From contig NZ_JAIOAP010000002.1 of assembly GCF_021190915.1 (NCBI RefSeq), forward strand, positions 310,001 to 374,000: a stretch of 64,000 nucleotides of DNA, read 5' to 3'. The notes beneath the pieces were generated by a model. It saw only the letters and a list, made by a program, of their open reading frames with translations. It was not told the DNA's origin and did no database searches. The stretch is from Cohnella silvisoli. GTDB taxonomy: Bacteria > Bacillota > Bacilli > Paenibacillales > Paenibacillaceae. This document shows positions 8,240-17,037 of this stretch, in pieces. The stretch's first letter is position 1. Each line of letters begins with the position of its first letter. The translations under genes were made by a program, and so were the position numbers.

Positions 8240-8422
8240 CTAACGTTGAATAGCTTTTAATTCATCGGTTAAGCGCCGAAACGATTCTACGTCTCCTTGC
8301 GCAAGCGCATTATCGATCGCATTGTAGATTTTCTCCGTCCGGTAATTGCGCAGCGCTTCGTCCAGGACCATTTCTGCCGCCAATCCCAGCATCGTCTCGT
8401 AGGCGACTTTCATGTTGTCCAT
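8240..8422 (-). CDS. Small IDEAL-domain protein
   Basis: About 60 residues. The C-terminal half (EKIYNAIDNALAQGDVESFRRL region) matches the short IDEAL motif found in YpiB and other Bacillales proteins, thought to mediate protein interactions. GGAGGTG lies 6 bases before the ATG at 8422; a GTG at 8431 overlaps that site. No partner can be named. It is followed by its own terminator and preceded by the carbonic anhydrase gene 36 bases upstream. Confidence 0.75.
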   Translation of the reverse strand: MDNMKVAYETMLGLAAEMVLDEALRNYRTEKIYNAIDNALAQGDVESFRRLTDELKAIQR

Positions 8423-8458
8423 TCGTTGCACCTCCGAAATCCGGCGTTAGGGTTCCTA

Positions 8459-8965
8459 TTACGGATTCCCGTATTGCTTACCTTTGCTCACGTAGCTGTC
8501 AGCCGTATTTTTCATTCGCAGCAAATCTTGCTCGGTTAATATCCGAACAACCTTTGCCGGCGACCCCAAACATAAAGTATTGGGCGGAATGACCTGATTT
8601 TCAGTTACGAGCGCACCGGCTCCCACTAAAGCATATTCACCGATGTCTGCCCCGTTCAAGACGATAGCCCCCATGCCGATCAATGTACCTTTGCCTATAG
8701 TGCAGCCGTGTATAATTGCCGCATGTCCGACAGAAACGCCATCGCCTACGATAAGCGGCTGATTCGTATTCACATGGCCGACAACTCCGTCTTGAATATT
8801 ACAATGTTTTCCGATGACAATCGGTGCAAGATCTCCGCGCAGAACGGCATTAAACCAAACCGAGCTCTTGTCGCCGATCGTGACATCCCCGACGATCTTC
8901 GCTCCTTCCGCCACATAAACGTCAGCAGCGAGCCGCGGGAGCTTTCCTTCAAAAGGCAATAGCAT
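8459..8965 (-). CDS. Gamma-class carbonic anhydrase family protein (YtoA type)
   Basis: About 168 residues of left-handed beta-helix hexapeptide repeats (VGDVTIGD, LIGMGAIVLNGADIG). Three potential zinc histidines are visible: HVNTN near residue 65, and VGHAAIIHG near residues 82-88. Many such proteins are annotated as gamma carbonic anhydrases, but activity is not proven for the YtoA group. AAGGAG lies about 7 bases before the ATG at 8965, which excludes the 19 residues of the longer reading. Confidence 0.88.
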   Translation of the reverse strand: MLLPFEGKLPRLAADVYVAEGAKIVGDVTIGDKSSVWFNAVLRGDLAPIVIGKHCNIQDGVVGHVNTNQPLIVGDGVSVGHAAIIHGCTIGKGTLIGMGAIVLNGADIGEYALVGAGALVTENQVIPPNTLCLGSPAKVVRILTEQDLLRMKNTADSYVSKGKQYGNP

Positions 8966-9038
8966 TGTTAATCTCCTTTGTCCCGCTTTGGGCGGGAGCC
9001 CGTTTTCAGGAGATTGTAGCAACCTGGGCTAAAAACTG

Positions 9039-10262
9039 TCAAATCGGCGGTTTGCCAAGCATCAACGTATCCTCGAAAGCAAGCGAATTTCCCGAAATGA
9101 GCATGACCCCTTGCGGAGTTATCCGGATGACGCTGACTCCGTCGGTCATTTCACCCCAGCGGACGATACCCAGGTGCATAAGCATGACTAGCACTCGCCG
9201 CTCTAAGATGTCTCTCTGGGTGTCGTAATAATAGGAACGGACGAGCGGCTGAAGAATTTGATATAAGGAGTCTACCGTCACCCAATCAGAGGACAGGCGC
9301 ATCACCCATTGGGTGAGAGTCGTCAGGTTAGGAATCGGCCCTTTGTACAGTCGGAGCCAGAATCTGTACAGTTTTGTAGGGTCGGGATTCTCCAGACCGT
9401 CCGCTAGCCTCCTGCCTTCTACCGTTAGCGTAAGCCTCTCCGGTTCTTCTACGATATAGCCTTGGTGACAAGCGAAATCGTATAGCAGCGAAAAGCGATC
9501 CGGATAGTCGCGGAAATGCCGCCCGTAACCAAACCTCCAGCCTCCTCGGTTCGGAATGGTCTCGTTAACGGAGAATAGCTCTAACGCTTGTGCGATTTGC
9601 CGCTTGTACATTACGCCATCGGCGGTTACCGCAATTTCGTTGTCGCGCACATATCGTAGAAAGTGGACAATATCGTCCATGATCAAACTTCTTTCGTCCC
9701 GATAAGCCGGCGGTTCTTCCGTGAAGACGAGCGATGAACGATATCGCTTCTCCAGCACTTCGCGCAACCGGGTTTTCACATCTTCAGGGACTTGATACAA
9801 ATAACGCGTTTGTTGCGAGAAACCGTTGAATAGCCATCCGAATTTCTTGAGCCTTGAAATCGCAAGGCGTGCCGATTCGTCAGGCCCTGGCGGCGGTGGA
9901 GGCGCCGTATTTTTCCCCTTGCGAGAACGGCTTCCGGCGGTTTTAAGCGCGGGGATTTCCGCTTTGGAAATAGCCGTTTGCTCGACTTTGATCGGCTCTC
10001 CGCCAAGCGCTCTCGCCTTTAACTCTTCCAGGCTGTAAGCCGACCTGTTCTCGAACATGAGAGAATTCAAGAAACGCAAGTCGTTTCCCGTCATCTCTCC
10101 TACTCTCGATTCCATGACTTCCCGTCTTTGCACGGTCGTTAAAATCGTTTGGATCAAATCGTTCTTGGAATTGCTGCTGCATGTGCAATCGTAAGTTTCC
10201 GCGATTCTTGTCAGCTCCGCGATATCCGCGTAACAAAGCATGTCGGCCAAGTTCATCGGCAT
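9039..10262 (-). CDS. Conserved hypothetical protein, function unknown
   Basis: About 407 residues with no signal peptide or membrane helix. An N-terminal helical region (MLCYADIAELTRIAETY) is followed by a flexible linker with a six-proline run near residue 120. Two blocks follow that look like winged-helix units: around FLRYVRDNEIAVTADGVMYKRQ and around TVDSLYQILQPLVRSYYYD. This could suit a DNA-binding or helicase-associated role, but I do not recognise a characterised family. The ATG at 10256 may be the true start, because GGGGA lies 6 bases before it. Confidence 0.75.
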   Translation of the reverse strand: MPMNLADMLCYADIAELTRIAETYDCTCSSNSKNDLIQTILTTVQRREVMESRVGEMTGNDLRFLNSLMFENRSAYSLEELKARALGGEPIKVEQTAISKAEIPALKTAGSRSRKGKNTAPPPPPGPDESARLAISRLKKFGWLFNGFSQQTRYLYQVPEDVKTRLREVLEKRYRSSLVFTEEPPAYRDERSLIMDDIVHFLRYVRDNEIAVTADGVMYKRQIAQALELFSVNETIPNRGGWRFGYGRHFRDYPDRFSLLYDFACHQGYIVEEPERLTLTVEGRRLADGLENPDPTKLYRFWLRLYKGPIPNLTTLTQWVMRLSSDWVTVDSLYQILQPLVRSYYYDTQRDILERRVLVMLMHLGIVRWGEMTDGVSVIRITPQGVMLISGNSLAFEDTLMLGKPPI

Positions 10263-10334
10263 TCCCCGCTTTTTATGGAGGATTTACTTTCCAGTATCGG
10301 CGCGGAAAACCCGTCTTAAACGTTATATATACGC

Positions 10335-10362
10335 AAAAAATCCGGTCGAATACCCGGATTTT
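10335..10362 (-). terminator. Terminator of the sigma/anti-sigma/phosphatase operon
   Basis: On the minus strand ATCCGGG and CCGGAT pair around TATTCGA, followed by TTTTTTG. The hairpin begins at the stop codon of the phosphatase gene. Confidence 0.8.
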
Positions 10363-10970
10363 CAATGAGAGGACTCTATAGTCGCATCATTCAGATGGTT
10401 CGTGCAATTGTGAAGCAGCGGCTTCCAGCCTTCTTGCCGCTCTTCGAGTATGGTAAGAGACATATTCAGCAGATGCGAATCATCTAAATCCGCGCATAAC
10501 GATTGAAGCATTCTCGCCAGAAAACTGCCGTGCGTGACGACTAGCCACGATTCACCGGAATGTTTCTCGGAAAGCTCGTTTACGAATTCATGACCGCGTG
10601 CCTTGATGATTTCATCGCTTTCCTGATCGGGTACCAAGCGCCGCCATCCTGCGCCCCATCTAGAAAGACGCTCCGGCTCCGTCGTTCCTTCCGCTTCCCC
10701 GAATGAGCGCTCCCGAAGACGAGTGTCCTTAATAAGCGGTATGCCTAGACGTTCGGCCAGTATTTTGCCGGTTTGCAGCGCTCTCTGTAAATCGCTGCTG
10801 TAAACCCCGTGCCAAGTTTCCCCTTCGCGCGCCAATCGCTCGGCGAGCAAATGGGCTTGCTTAATCCCTCCAAGACTAAGGGGAATATCCGTTACGCCTT
10901 GTATTTTGCCCAATTGATTCCATTCCGTGATGCCATGACGCACCCAGCCGATTCGAGTTGCTAACGTCAT
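10362..10970 (-). CDS. Histidine phosphatase family protein (phosphoglycerate mutase-like)
   Basis: About 202 residues. The catalytic RHG box is RHGITEWN at residues 10-17, and the second histidine is in VVTHGSFLARML near residue 149. GEAEGTTEPE carries the expected acidic proton donor region. Substrates of this family range from phosphosugars to cofactor precursors, and none can be chosen here. The ATG at 10970 overlaps the anti-sigma stop as ATGA without a clear ribosome site, indicating translational coupling. The longer reading to 11042 runs through the upstream gene. Confidence 0.85.
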   Translation of the reverse strand: MTLATRIGWVRHGITEWNQLGKIQGVTDIPLSLGGIKQAHLLAERLAREGETWHGVYSSDLQRALQTGKILAERLGIPLIKDTRLRERSFGEAEGTTEPERLSRWGAGWRRLVPDQESDEIIKARGHEFVNELSEKHSGESWLVVTHGSFLARMLQSLCADLDDSHLLNMSLTILEERQEGWKPLLHNCTNHLNDATIESSH

Positions 10971-11569
10971 GTACGAACACGGGAAAACCAATTCAAGATA
11001 AGCAATGTCATGATCATACCAAGCATCGAGAGGGCAACCCAATATTCTGGCATGGCTGGCGTTACATTTAACATGATCGGATCGCTTAAGCTGGCTACCG
11101 GAACTTCGAGATGAACGCTGTCGCCCACCTGCTGGCTGGTCGCGAATACGTTTGCCGTATCCATTACTCCCGTTCCGTCACCGTTTACTCCGCGTACGTG
11201 TCCGAATGCGGTGTACAGAAATCCGCAAACGAAGAGAGCGAGCAAAGCGGCCAATATGCCGGCAACTTTTCTCCGGAACGCAAAGGAGAAAGAATAGGTG
11301 CGGCGAACCGTCGGCATATACCAGCTTTGTTCGGCATAAATTCGGCTCATTACGTTCTGATTAACCCACTCGGATGCAATGGGCTCTTCTTGCTGTTCAT
11401 CGTTCATGGGCAGCTCTTGAATCAAGAGCGCGCTTTCTTCCCACATGCTGAACTCTTCCGCGCATTCGCTGCATTCCTGCACATGCAAATCGACAGCGAT
11501 TCGTTCGGCGGAATCCTCCGGCAGATCTTGGTAAATTCCAAACCATTCTCCGGCTTCTTCGCATTTCAT
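10967..11569 (-). CDS. Anti-sigma factor with zinc-finger (ZAS) domain
   Basis: About 200 residues. The cytoplasmic N-terminus holds the zinc motif H-x3-C-x2-C (DLHVQECSECAEEF, residues 27-40), which binds ECF sigma factors. A membrane helix (VAGILAALLALFVCGFLYTA, about residue 102) follows, then a roughly 55-residue external segment and a second helix (YWVALSMLGMIMTLLILNW) near the end. It should hold the adjacent sigma factor inactive at the membrane. It overlaps both neighbours by 4 bases. The external loop probably receives the signal, which is unknown. Confidence 0.88.
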   Translation of the reverse strand: MKCEEAGEWFGIYQDLPEDSAERIAVDLHVQECSECAEEFSMWEESALLIQELPMNDEQQEEPIASEWVNQNVMSRIYAEQSWYMPTVRRTYSFSFAFRRKVAGILAALLALFVCGFLYTAFGHVRGVNGDGTGVMDTANVFATSQQVGDSVHLEVPVASLSDPIMLNVTPAMPEYWVALSMLGMIMTLLILNWFSRVRT

Positions 11570-12165
11570 CGCAGCTTCATCTCCTCGTACTCCTTCATCA
11601 TGGCCGGTTCGGCAAAGTACGATTCCAATTGCGTCTTCACACTGGCCCTAGCCCGGAATAACAACGATTTGACAGAACTGACCGTCTGACCCAAAATGTT
11701 GGCGATTTCCTGATAATCCAATCCATCATATTCCCTTAGAATCAACGCGGATCGCTGCTTCTCGGGCAAGCTATTGATGGCCTCTCTTACCATGGAAACC
11801 TTCTCGTTGCGCAGCAACCGCTGCTCAGGCGCCTCTTCTGGAGGTGCGGCTGGTATGTATGTGGAATCGTCAAGTGATAGATGCGCCGTCTTCTGCTTGC
11901 GCAATTCACTGAGAACCGTATTGCGTGCAATCGTATATAACCAAGTTGAAAAAGACGCATCTACTTCCCTGAAGGATTGCAGGCTTCGATACGCTTTGTA
12001 AAAAGTTTCCGAGCAAAGATCTTCCGCTAATAATTCTAGCTTTGCGCTTTTGAGCATGTGGTATACAAAAGATAAAATCTTCTTCTGATATCGCCCCATA
12101 AGCGATGAATACAACTCTACGTTACCGTCTTTAATTTCCCGTATTAATTGGGAATCGGTCATCAT
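11566..12165 (-). CDS. ECF-type RNA polymerase sigma factor
   Basis: About 199 residues with sigma region 2 (LLAEDLCSETFYKAYRSLQ, then FSTWLYTIARNTVLSELRK) and region 4 (LPEKQRSALILREYDGLDY, then EIANILGQTVSSVKSLLFRA). It directs RNA polymerase to a stress regulon when released from the zinc-finger anti-sigma encoded next, with which it overlaps by ATGA. GGGAGGG lies 8 bases before the ATG at 12165. I found no convincing autoregulatory ECF promoter upstream, so its regulon is not predicted. Confidence 0.92.
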   Translation of the reverse strand: MMTDSQLIREIKDGNVELYSSLMGRYQKKILSFVYHMLKSAKLELLAEDLCSETFYKAYRSLQSFREVDASFSTWLYTIARNTVLSELRKQKTAHLSLDDSTYIPAAPPEEAPEQRLLRNEKVSMVREAINSLPEKQRSALILREYDGLDYQEIANILGQTVSSVKSLLFRARASVKTQLESYFAEPAMMKEYEEMKLR

Positions 12166-12400
12166 TTCCGCGACCCTCCCCCATGTCAGGGTTAACGTTC
12201 GCAGCCGGTGATTCTACATATTGTACCGGCCAAAAACGAAAAAGTTGCGCTCTATGGCGCATAGATTTTTTGTGAACCAGTATTTTACAAATTCTATATG
12301 CTATTGTAACACAGGAATAGGCACTCTGAGCTTAAAAATTTCTCAAATTTTCGAGGTAAATGTGTCCTATTATACGATTAATGTCTGATTTAATTTGGAC

Positions 12401-12425
12401 AAAAAAAATCCACCCCGGAGGGTGG
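12401..12425 (-). terminator. Intrinsic terminator of the predicted small RNA
   Basis: A 6-bp GC-rich stem, CCACCC with GGGTGG, a 4-base loop, and eight uninterrupted T on the minus strand. Confidence 0.85.
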
Positions 12426-12473
12426 CTGCACACAGTGCTAGGATTGGATAGGAGTGGAGAGAAACCATACTGT
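12401..12473 (-). ncRNA. Predicted small regulatory RNA, about 73 nt
   Basis: Predicted from signals rather than family similarity. A consensus sigma-A promoter would start transcription near 12473. The RNA would end at an intrinsic terminator (CCACCC-TCCG-GGGTGG then eight U, 12401-12425). No ribosome site precedes the only ATG in the interval. The RNA contains pyrimidine-rich, single-stranded-looking segments (TCTCTCCACTCCT, and ACCCTCC in the terminator stem) that could pair with ribosome-binding sites, as in Gram-positive regulatory RNAs with C/U-rich seeds. No match to a named RNA is claimed. Confidence 0.6.
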
Positions 12474-12479
12474 ACTTTT

Positions 12480-12508
12480 ATTATATGTATACGGTTACAT
12501 TTTGTCAA
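12480..12508 (-). promoter_or_regulatory. Consensus sigma-A promoter of the predicted small RNA
   Basis: TTGACA (12503-12508) and TATAAT (12480-12485) on the minus strand, separated by exactly 17 bases. Both hexamers match the consensus perfectly. It points away from tyrA's end, towards the terminator at 12401-12425. Confidence 0.85.
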
Positions 12509-12541
12509 TAAGCGTTTACATTTTATTTTGAAGCGTTTACA
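12507..12541. promoter_or_regulatory. Two cre-like CcpA boxes upstream of the small-RNA promoter
   Basis: The 11-mer AAGCGTTTACA occurs at 12510-12520 and 12531-12541, exactly 21 bp (two helical turns) apart. Each extends to a 12-of-14 match with the catabolite-responsive element TGWAANCGNTNWCA. They sit just upstream of the -35 box, a position more typical of CcpA activation than repression. Binding is inferred. Confidence 0.5.
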
Positions 12542-12556
12542 AGCGGCATTAACAGC

Positions 12557-12592
12557 AAAAAAGAGATTTTGCGGCTCAACCGCGAAATCCCT
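12557..12592 (-). terminator. Terminator of the trp-hisC-tyrA operon
   Basis: On the minus strand GATTTCGCGG-TTGAG-CCGCAAAATC forms a 10-bp stem (one G-U pair) followed by TCTTTTTT, directly after the tyrA stop. Confidence 0.85.
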
Positions 12593-12598
12593 CTCCGC

Positions 12599-13735
12599 TC
12601 ACATATGAACATCGTATTGCAATGATTTCAATAAGTCCGTTGCTTTGTCCAGATCGTCGGACTGTTGAAAAGACAACCGAAGAACCCCCGGCACATCTTC
12701 CCGGCTTTCGATAATTTGCAGGTTGCTCAGGTTGATCTTGGCTTGGCCGAGCTCGGTGGCGATCTTGCCGATAATGCCGGGGTGATCCGGAACATCCACG
12801 TAACATTCGTATATGGAGGTGATCATCCCTTTGCGCCGTTCGGGAAGCTGACTGCGGAATTGTCCGGCGCGGCGGAACTGCTCCGCCACCCCTTCCCCAT
12901 CCCCTTCCTCCAACAAAACGGCGAACCGCTCCATCTCGCTTTGCCAGTCGCGAATCAGCTTCAACATCACTTCCCGGTTGTTGAGCAGAATATCCCGCCA
13001 GATCAACGGATCGCTGGAAGCAATACGGGTAATATCCCGGAACCCGCCTGCCGCTAACCTCCGATAAAGTTCATTGGAATCGTTGTAGCCGGCGATTTGA
13101 TTCACGAGAGCTACCGCGATCATATGCGGCAAATGGCTGATTGCCCCAACGATATCATCGTGCTGGACCGCGTCCGTCTTCACGATGTGGGCGCGAGTCC
13201 ATTTCAGCAACCGCTCCAGCTTGTCCACGGACTCGGGAGGCGTGTCTTCCGTAGGCGTTAAGACGTAAAATGCATTTTCAAGCAAATGAAGACTAGCGGC
13301 TTCCACACCTGAGCGCTCAGACCCTGCCATCGGATGTCCTCCGATGAATACAGCGCCACGAGCGGAAAGTTTGGCTGCATGTTTCACGACGGAGGCTTTG
13401 GTGCTCCCTACATCGGTTACGATACAACCTCGCTTTAACGGAAGCTTGGCAAGCTCGTCCACGTAGTCCTCTAAGCGGCCGACAGGAACGCACAGAAATA
13501 AGAAATCCGCATCCTTCGCCGCTTCCTCTACCGAGGTTGTTGCCGAGTCCACGACGCCGCGGGCTACGTACTTCTCCGTCGACGACGGGTTAACCGAGTG
13601 ACCGACGACATGTACGCCCGGTTTCCCTTTGAAACAAAGCGCCAATGAGCCTCCGATTAGACCGACTCCGAAAATGGCGATTTTGATGCGAGAATCATTC
13701 GTTAAAGCCGTAAAATCGCTAAACTCCCCGCTCAT
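12599..13735 (-). CDS. tyrA: Prephenate dehydrogenase with C-terminal ACT domain
   Basis: About 378 residues. Converts prephenate to 4-hydroxyphenylpyruvate with NAD in tyrosine synthesis. The Rossmann loop is FGVGLIGGSLAL (residues 22-33). The active-site region GGHPMAGSERSG lies near residue 135, with SHLPHMIA near 199. The last 75 residues form an ACT domain (YVDVPDHPGIIGKIATELG) that probably senses tyrosine. It begins 4 bases after the hisC stop and is last in the aromatic operon, before a strong terminator. Confidence 0.95.
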   Translation of the reverse strand: MSGEFSDFTALTNDSRIKIAIFGVGLIGGSLALCFKGKPGVHVVGHSVNPSSTEKYVARGVVDSATTSVEEAAKDADFLFLCVPVGRLEDYVDELAKLPLKRGCIVTDVGSTKASVVKHAAKLSARGAVFIGGHPMAGSERSGVEAASLHLLENAFYVLTPTEDTPPESVDKLERLLKWTRAHIVKTDAVQHDDIVGAISHLPHMIAVALVNQIAGYNDSNELYRRLAAGGFRDITRIASSDPLIWRDILLNNREVMLKLIRDWQSEMERFAVLLEEGDGEGVAEQFRRAGQFRSQLPERRKGMITSIYECYVDVPDHPGIIGKIATELGQAKINLSNLQIIESREDVPGVLRLSFQQSDDLDKATDLLKSLQYDVHM

Positions 13736-13739
13736 GCCT

Positions 13740-14837
13740 TCACACCTTTACCGCGATTTCTTGCAGCACGGCAGTCAGTGCGGCGATAACTTTCTCGTTC
13801 TGTTCTTGGCTTCCGACGGTAATGCGGATATGAGTCGGGTACAGCTTGTGGCCCGCTCTTACGATTATCCCCTTGCGCAGCAAGGCGTCAAACACTTCCT
13901 GCCCCGATCTCTTCACGTCGACCATAATGAAATTGCCGTACGCCGGGAAAGCATCAAGGCCAAGCTCGGCAAAGGAGTTGTTAAAGTAAGCCAAGCCGAT
14001 TTTATTCGCTTCGCGGCATTTCGCGATGAATTCTTCGTCATTAAGCGCGGCTAGTGCCGCTGCTTGTGCGAAACGCGACGTATTAAACGGTTCTCTAACC
14101 TGATTGATGCTGCGAATGACGTCGGGACGGCCGATCCCGTAGCCGATCCGCAGGGAGGCGAGTCCGTATATTTTCGAAAAAGTTCTCAGCAGTACAACAT
14201 TCGGATACTTTTGCAGCAGCTTAATCCCATCCGGAAAGGACGTGTCATCGATATATTCGCAGTACGCTTCATCCAACACGACGAGAACATGGCCCGGCAC
14301 CTTGGATAGGAACCATTCCACTTCGTCCGCGTTATTGATCGTTCCCGTCGGGTTGTTCGGATTGCACACCCAAACGACTTTGGTTTTGTCCGTAACGCGC
14401 TCCAGCATGGAAAACAGATCATGGGTACCTTCTTTGAGAGGCACCTCTAAAATAACCGCATTCTCGATCTGGGCGTTATGCTTGTATTGCGGGAATGTTT
14501 GGTCTGCCATTATCGTTTCATCCCCCGGAACGAGGAACGCGCGCGCGATCATGAGGATGATTTCGTCCGATCCCGCACCGAAAATAATCTGATCCGGATT
14601 GACCCCATGATAGGAAGACAAGGCAGAAGTTAATTCGACTGCTGCGCCATCGGGATAAATGCTAATATTCTCCACTTCGCGAGCGATCGCTTCCATCGCT
14701 TTCGGGGAGCTGCCGAACGGATTTTCGTTGGAAGCCAGCTTAATGACTTCCGTTAAACCAAGCTCTCGTTTCACGTCATCTACGGGTTTGCCGGGTTGGT
14801 ATACGGGCAAGTGAACAATATTCGCTTTCGGTTGCAT
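13740..14837 (-). CDS. hisC: Histidinol-phosphate / aromatic aminotransferase
   Basis: About 365 residues, PLP-dependent class I/II aminotransferase. The substrate-binding SNENPFGSSP lies near residue 36, VCNPNNPTGT near 156, and the PLP lysine is in RTFSKIYGLASLRIGYG near residue 215. In Bacillus the enzyme at this position serves both histidine and tyrosine/phenylalanine synthesis, which explains its place between trpA and tyrA. AGGAGGG precedes the ATG at 14837. A 150-base gap with a long hairpin separates it from trpA. Confidence 0.94.
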   Translation of the reverse strand: MQPKANIVHLPVYQPGKPVDDVKRELGLTEVIKLASNENPFGSSPKAMEAIAREVENISIYPDGAAVELTSALSSYHGVNPDQIIFGAGSDEIILMIARAFLVPGDETIMADQTFPQYKHNAQIENAVILEVPLKEGTHDLFSMLERVTDKTKVVWVCNPNNPTGTINNADEVEWFLSKVPGHVLVVLDEAYCEYIDDTSFPDGIKLLQKYPNVVLLRTFSKIYGLASLRIGYGIGRPDVIRSINQVREPFNTSRFAQAAALAALNDEEFIAKCREANKIGLAYFNNSFAELGLDAFPAYGNFIMVDVKRSGQEVFDALLRKGIIVRAGHKLYPTHIRITVGSQEQNEKVIAALTAVLQEIAVKV

Positions 14838-14862
14838 GAGTTTCCCTCCTGAGATACGACGA

Positions 14863-14909
14863 ACGGAGCGTTATGAGCTCCGCCAACGGCGGAACGTATG
14901 GCGCTCCGT
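14863..14909 (-). promoter_or_regulatory. Structured intercistronic hairpin between trpA and hisC
   Basis: An outer stem ACGGAGCG with CGCTCCGT (8 bp) encloses an inner stem around TCCGCC-GTT-GGCGGA. No U-run follows, so it is unlikely to be a full terminator. It lies 25 bases before the hisC start and could act as an RNA processing or stability element. Confidence 0.6.
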
Positions 14910-14989
14910 ATGGAAATGTGTATTCTATTTTGACACAACAACGCGGCACTGTACAGATAGGTTTAATAATTTCGGTTTGCTTTGCTTGC

Positions 14990-15835
14990 TTATGAGACGG
15001 ATGTCCTTGGCTTCAAACCCGCAATGAAATCCTGGATGGCTTGAAGGCCTTGCTTGCGTTCCGCCTCGTCCGAGGAAGTGAGAAGCGGCAACGCATCTTC
15101 AACTTGGCGCACGATGGCGCTTCCGACGATGACGCCGTCCGCTTGGCCCGCGAACCGCTCCGCGTGCTCGCGGGAAGAAATTCCGAAGCCGACGCAGATC
15201 GGAACGGACGCCGCTTTGCGTACCGTGCTGAGGAAGCTGTCGATCCCATCGTGAAAGGTAGAGCGGACGCCGGTTACGCCAAGCGAGGAGACACAATAAA
15301 CGAAGCCTTTAGCTTGGGCTGCGATCCGTTCTACGCGCGCTTGGGATGTCGGCGCTACGAGCGGGATCAGATGAATGCCGCTCGACTCTGCTAGGGCGCG
15401 TGTTTCCGCATCTTCCTCAAGCGGCAAATCGGGAATGATAACCCCGCTGAAGCCATGCTCCTTTAAGAGGTCGAAGAAACGCTCCAACCCTAGCTGCAAA
15501 GCTGGATTAAAGTAAGTAAATAAGATAAAAGGCATCTTAACGCCCAAAACTTTAGCCTTGGATGCGACGGCCATGCAATCTCTCAAGTCAATCCGGTTCT
15601 TGAGCGCGCGCTCGGAAGCACGCTGAATAACGGGACCGTCGGCTAGCGGATCGGAATAAGGAACGCCGAGCTCGATCATATGAGCTCCGGCCGCCTCGGC
15701 CGCCTGTACGAGCGCAACCGACGTCTCAAGGTCGGGGTCGCCCATCGTCATGAACGGAATAAGCGCCGTTTCTCCTTTCGCTTTCAATTCAGCGAATACG
15801 GTATCGATCGCATTAGAACCTGTCGTGATACTCAT
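14990..15835 (-). CDS. trpA: Tryptophan synthase alpha subunit
   Basis: About 281 residues, TIM barrel that cleaves indole-3-glycerol phosphate to indole and glyceraldehyde 3-phosphate. The catalytic glutamate is in [19 protein letters not shown] (residues 54-72), the second catalytic aspartate in [11 protein letters not shown] near residue 137, and the phosphate loop in [11 protein letters not shown] near 215. It overlaps trpB by 4 bases and works in the alpha2beta2 complex with it. Confidence 0.97.
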   Translation of the reverse strand: MSITTGSNAIDTVFAELKAKGETALIPFMTMGDPDLETSVALVQAAEAAGAHMIELGVPYSDPLADGPVIQRASERALKNRIDLRDCMAVASKAKVLGVKMPFILFTYFNPALQLGLERFFDLLKEHGFSGVIIPDLPLEEDAETRALAESSGIHLIPLVAPTSQARVERIAAQAKGFVYCVSSLGVTGVRSTFHDGIDSFLSTVRKAASVPICVGFGISSREHAERFAGQADGVIVGSAIVRQVEDALPLLTSSDEAERKQGLQAIQDFIAGLKPRTSVS

Positions 15836-17037
15836 GATTGCTGTCCCTCCTCTACCGCTAGATAAGACATAATAGACTCCACGTCTTTATCTCCGCGTCC
15901 GGAAAGGTTAACGACGATAATTTCGTCTTTGCTCATCGTCGGCGCTATTTTTAGCACTTGAGCGATCGCGTGAGCGGATTCAAGCGCCGGGATGATACCT
16001 TCCATGCGAGATAAAATACCCAGCGCGTCCAGTGCTTCCTTGTCCGTGATCGGAACGTATTCCGCGCGTTTGATGTCTTTCAAATACGAGTGTTCAGGTC
16101 CGATGCCCGGATAATCAAGCCCCGCGGAGATGGAATGCGCCGGCAGCACCTGTCCGCCTTCATCTTGGAGGACGTAACTCATCGAGCCTTGGAATACGCC
16201 CGGGCGGCCTTTGGTCATCGTGGCGGCATGCTCCTCCGTGTCCACACCTCGTCCTGCGGCTTCCACGCCGACAAGACGAACGTCTTTATCCTCGATGAAC
16301 GGGTGGAAAATACCGATCGCATTACTGCCGCCGCCGACTGCAGCCACGACAACGTCCGGCAAGCGACCTTCGGCTTCGAGAATTTGCTCCCTCGACTCCA
16401 CGCCGATAATACGTTGGAAATCACGCACCATCATCGGATAGGGGTGCGGACCGGTCACCGATCCGAGAATGTAGTAAGTATCGTCTACATGACTAACCCA
16501 GTAACGCAGCGTTTCGTTGCACGCGTCTTTCAGCGTGCGGGTTCCCGACATGACGGGGATAACTTCGGATCCGAGCAGCTTCATGCGAAACACGTTCAGT
16601 TGTTGGCGCTTCGTGTCTTCTTCGCCCATGAACACCTTGCACTCAAGCCCCATCAATGCCGCCACGGTTGCGGATGCTACGCCGTGCTGACCGGCTCCGG
16701 TTTCGGCGATTACTTTTTTCTTGCCCATTCGTTTGGCGAGAACCGCTTGTCCGATCGTATTGTTGATTTTGTGCGCGCCGGTGTGGTTAAGATCCTCGCG
16801 CTTCAGATAGATTTTAGCGCCGCCCAAATGCTCTGACAGCCTTTCCGCGTAATAAAGCGGGGTCGGACGCCCGGAATATTGCTTGAGCAGATAACGAACT
16901 TCCTCCAGGAAGTCGGGATCGTCCTTATATTTCAGGTACGCTTCCTCCAGCTCGATTAACGCGTTCATTAACGTCTCCGGCACGTATTTTCCGCCGAAAG
17001 GACCAAAGCGTCCGTGTTGATCAGGCACTTGACTCAT
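15832..17037 (-). CDS. trpB: Tryptophan synthase beta subunit
   Basis: About 401 residues, PLP enzyme joining indole and serine to make tryptophan. The PLP lysine is in [14 protein letters not shown] near residue 90. [10 protein letters not shown] near 113 forms the carboxylate-binding loop, and GGGSNAIG near 236 binds the PLP phosphate. GPEHSYLKD is also conserved. It overlaps trpA and trpF by 4 bases each, indicating translational coupling across the operon. Confidence 0.97.
   Translation of the reverse strand: MSQVPDQHGRFGPFGGKYVPETLMNALIELEEAYLKYKDDPDFLEEVRYLLKQYSGRPTPLYYAERLSEHLGGAKIYLKREDLNHTGAHKINNTIGQAVLAKRMGKKKVIAETGAGQHGVASATVAALMGLECKVFMGEEDTKRQQLNVFRMKLLGSEVIPVMSGTRTLKDACNETLRYWVSHVDDTYYILGSVTGPHPYPMMVRDFQRIIGVESREQILEAEGRLPDVVVAAVGGGSNAIGIFHPFIEDKDVRLVGVEAAGRGVDTEEHAATMTKGRPGVFQGSMSYVLQDEGGQVLPAHSISAGLDYPGIGPEHSYLKDIKRAEYVPITDKEALDALGILSRMEGIIPALESAHAIAQVLKIAPTMSKDEIIVVNLSGRGDKDVESIMSYLAVEEGQQS

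Larger units (their letters stand above)
12166..12556. other. Intergenic region with a small-RNA transcription unit
   Basis: About 390 bases without a protein gene. The distal half holds the promoter, cre-like boxes, RNA and terminator listed separately. The part nearer the sigma gene is AT-rich with a short palindrome (CTATG-GCG-CATAG, about 12252-12264) beside a T-run. It presumably contains the sigma operon promoter, which I could not place with confidence. Confidence 0.6.

Noticed and set aside
12360..12608. Small plus-strand open frame over the small-RNA region
   Set aside because: It runs through two terminators and a consensus promoter of the other strand and has no ribosome site.
16090..16836. 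Plus-strand open frame of 248 codons
   Set aside because: It lies wholly within trpB on the opposite strand and shows no ribosome site or conserved motif.
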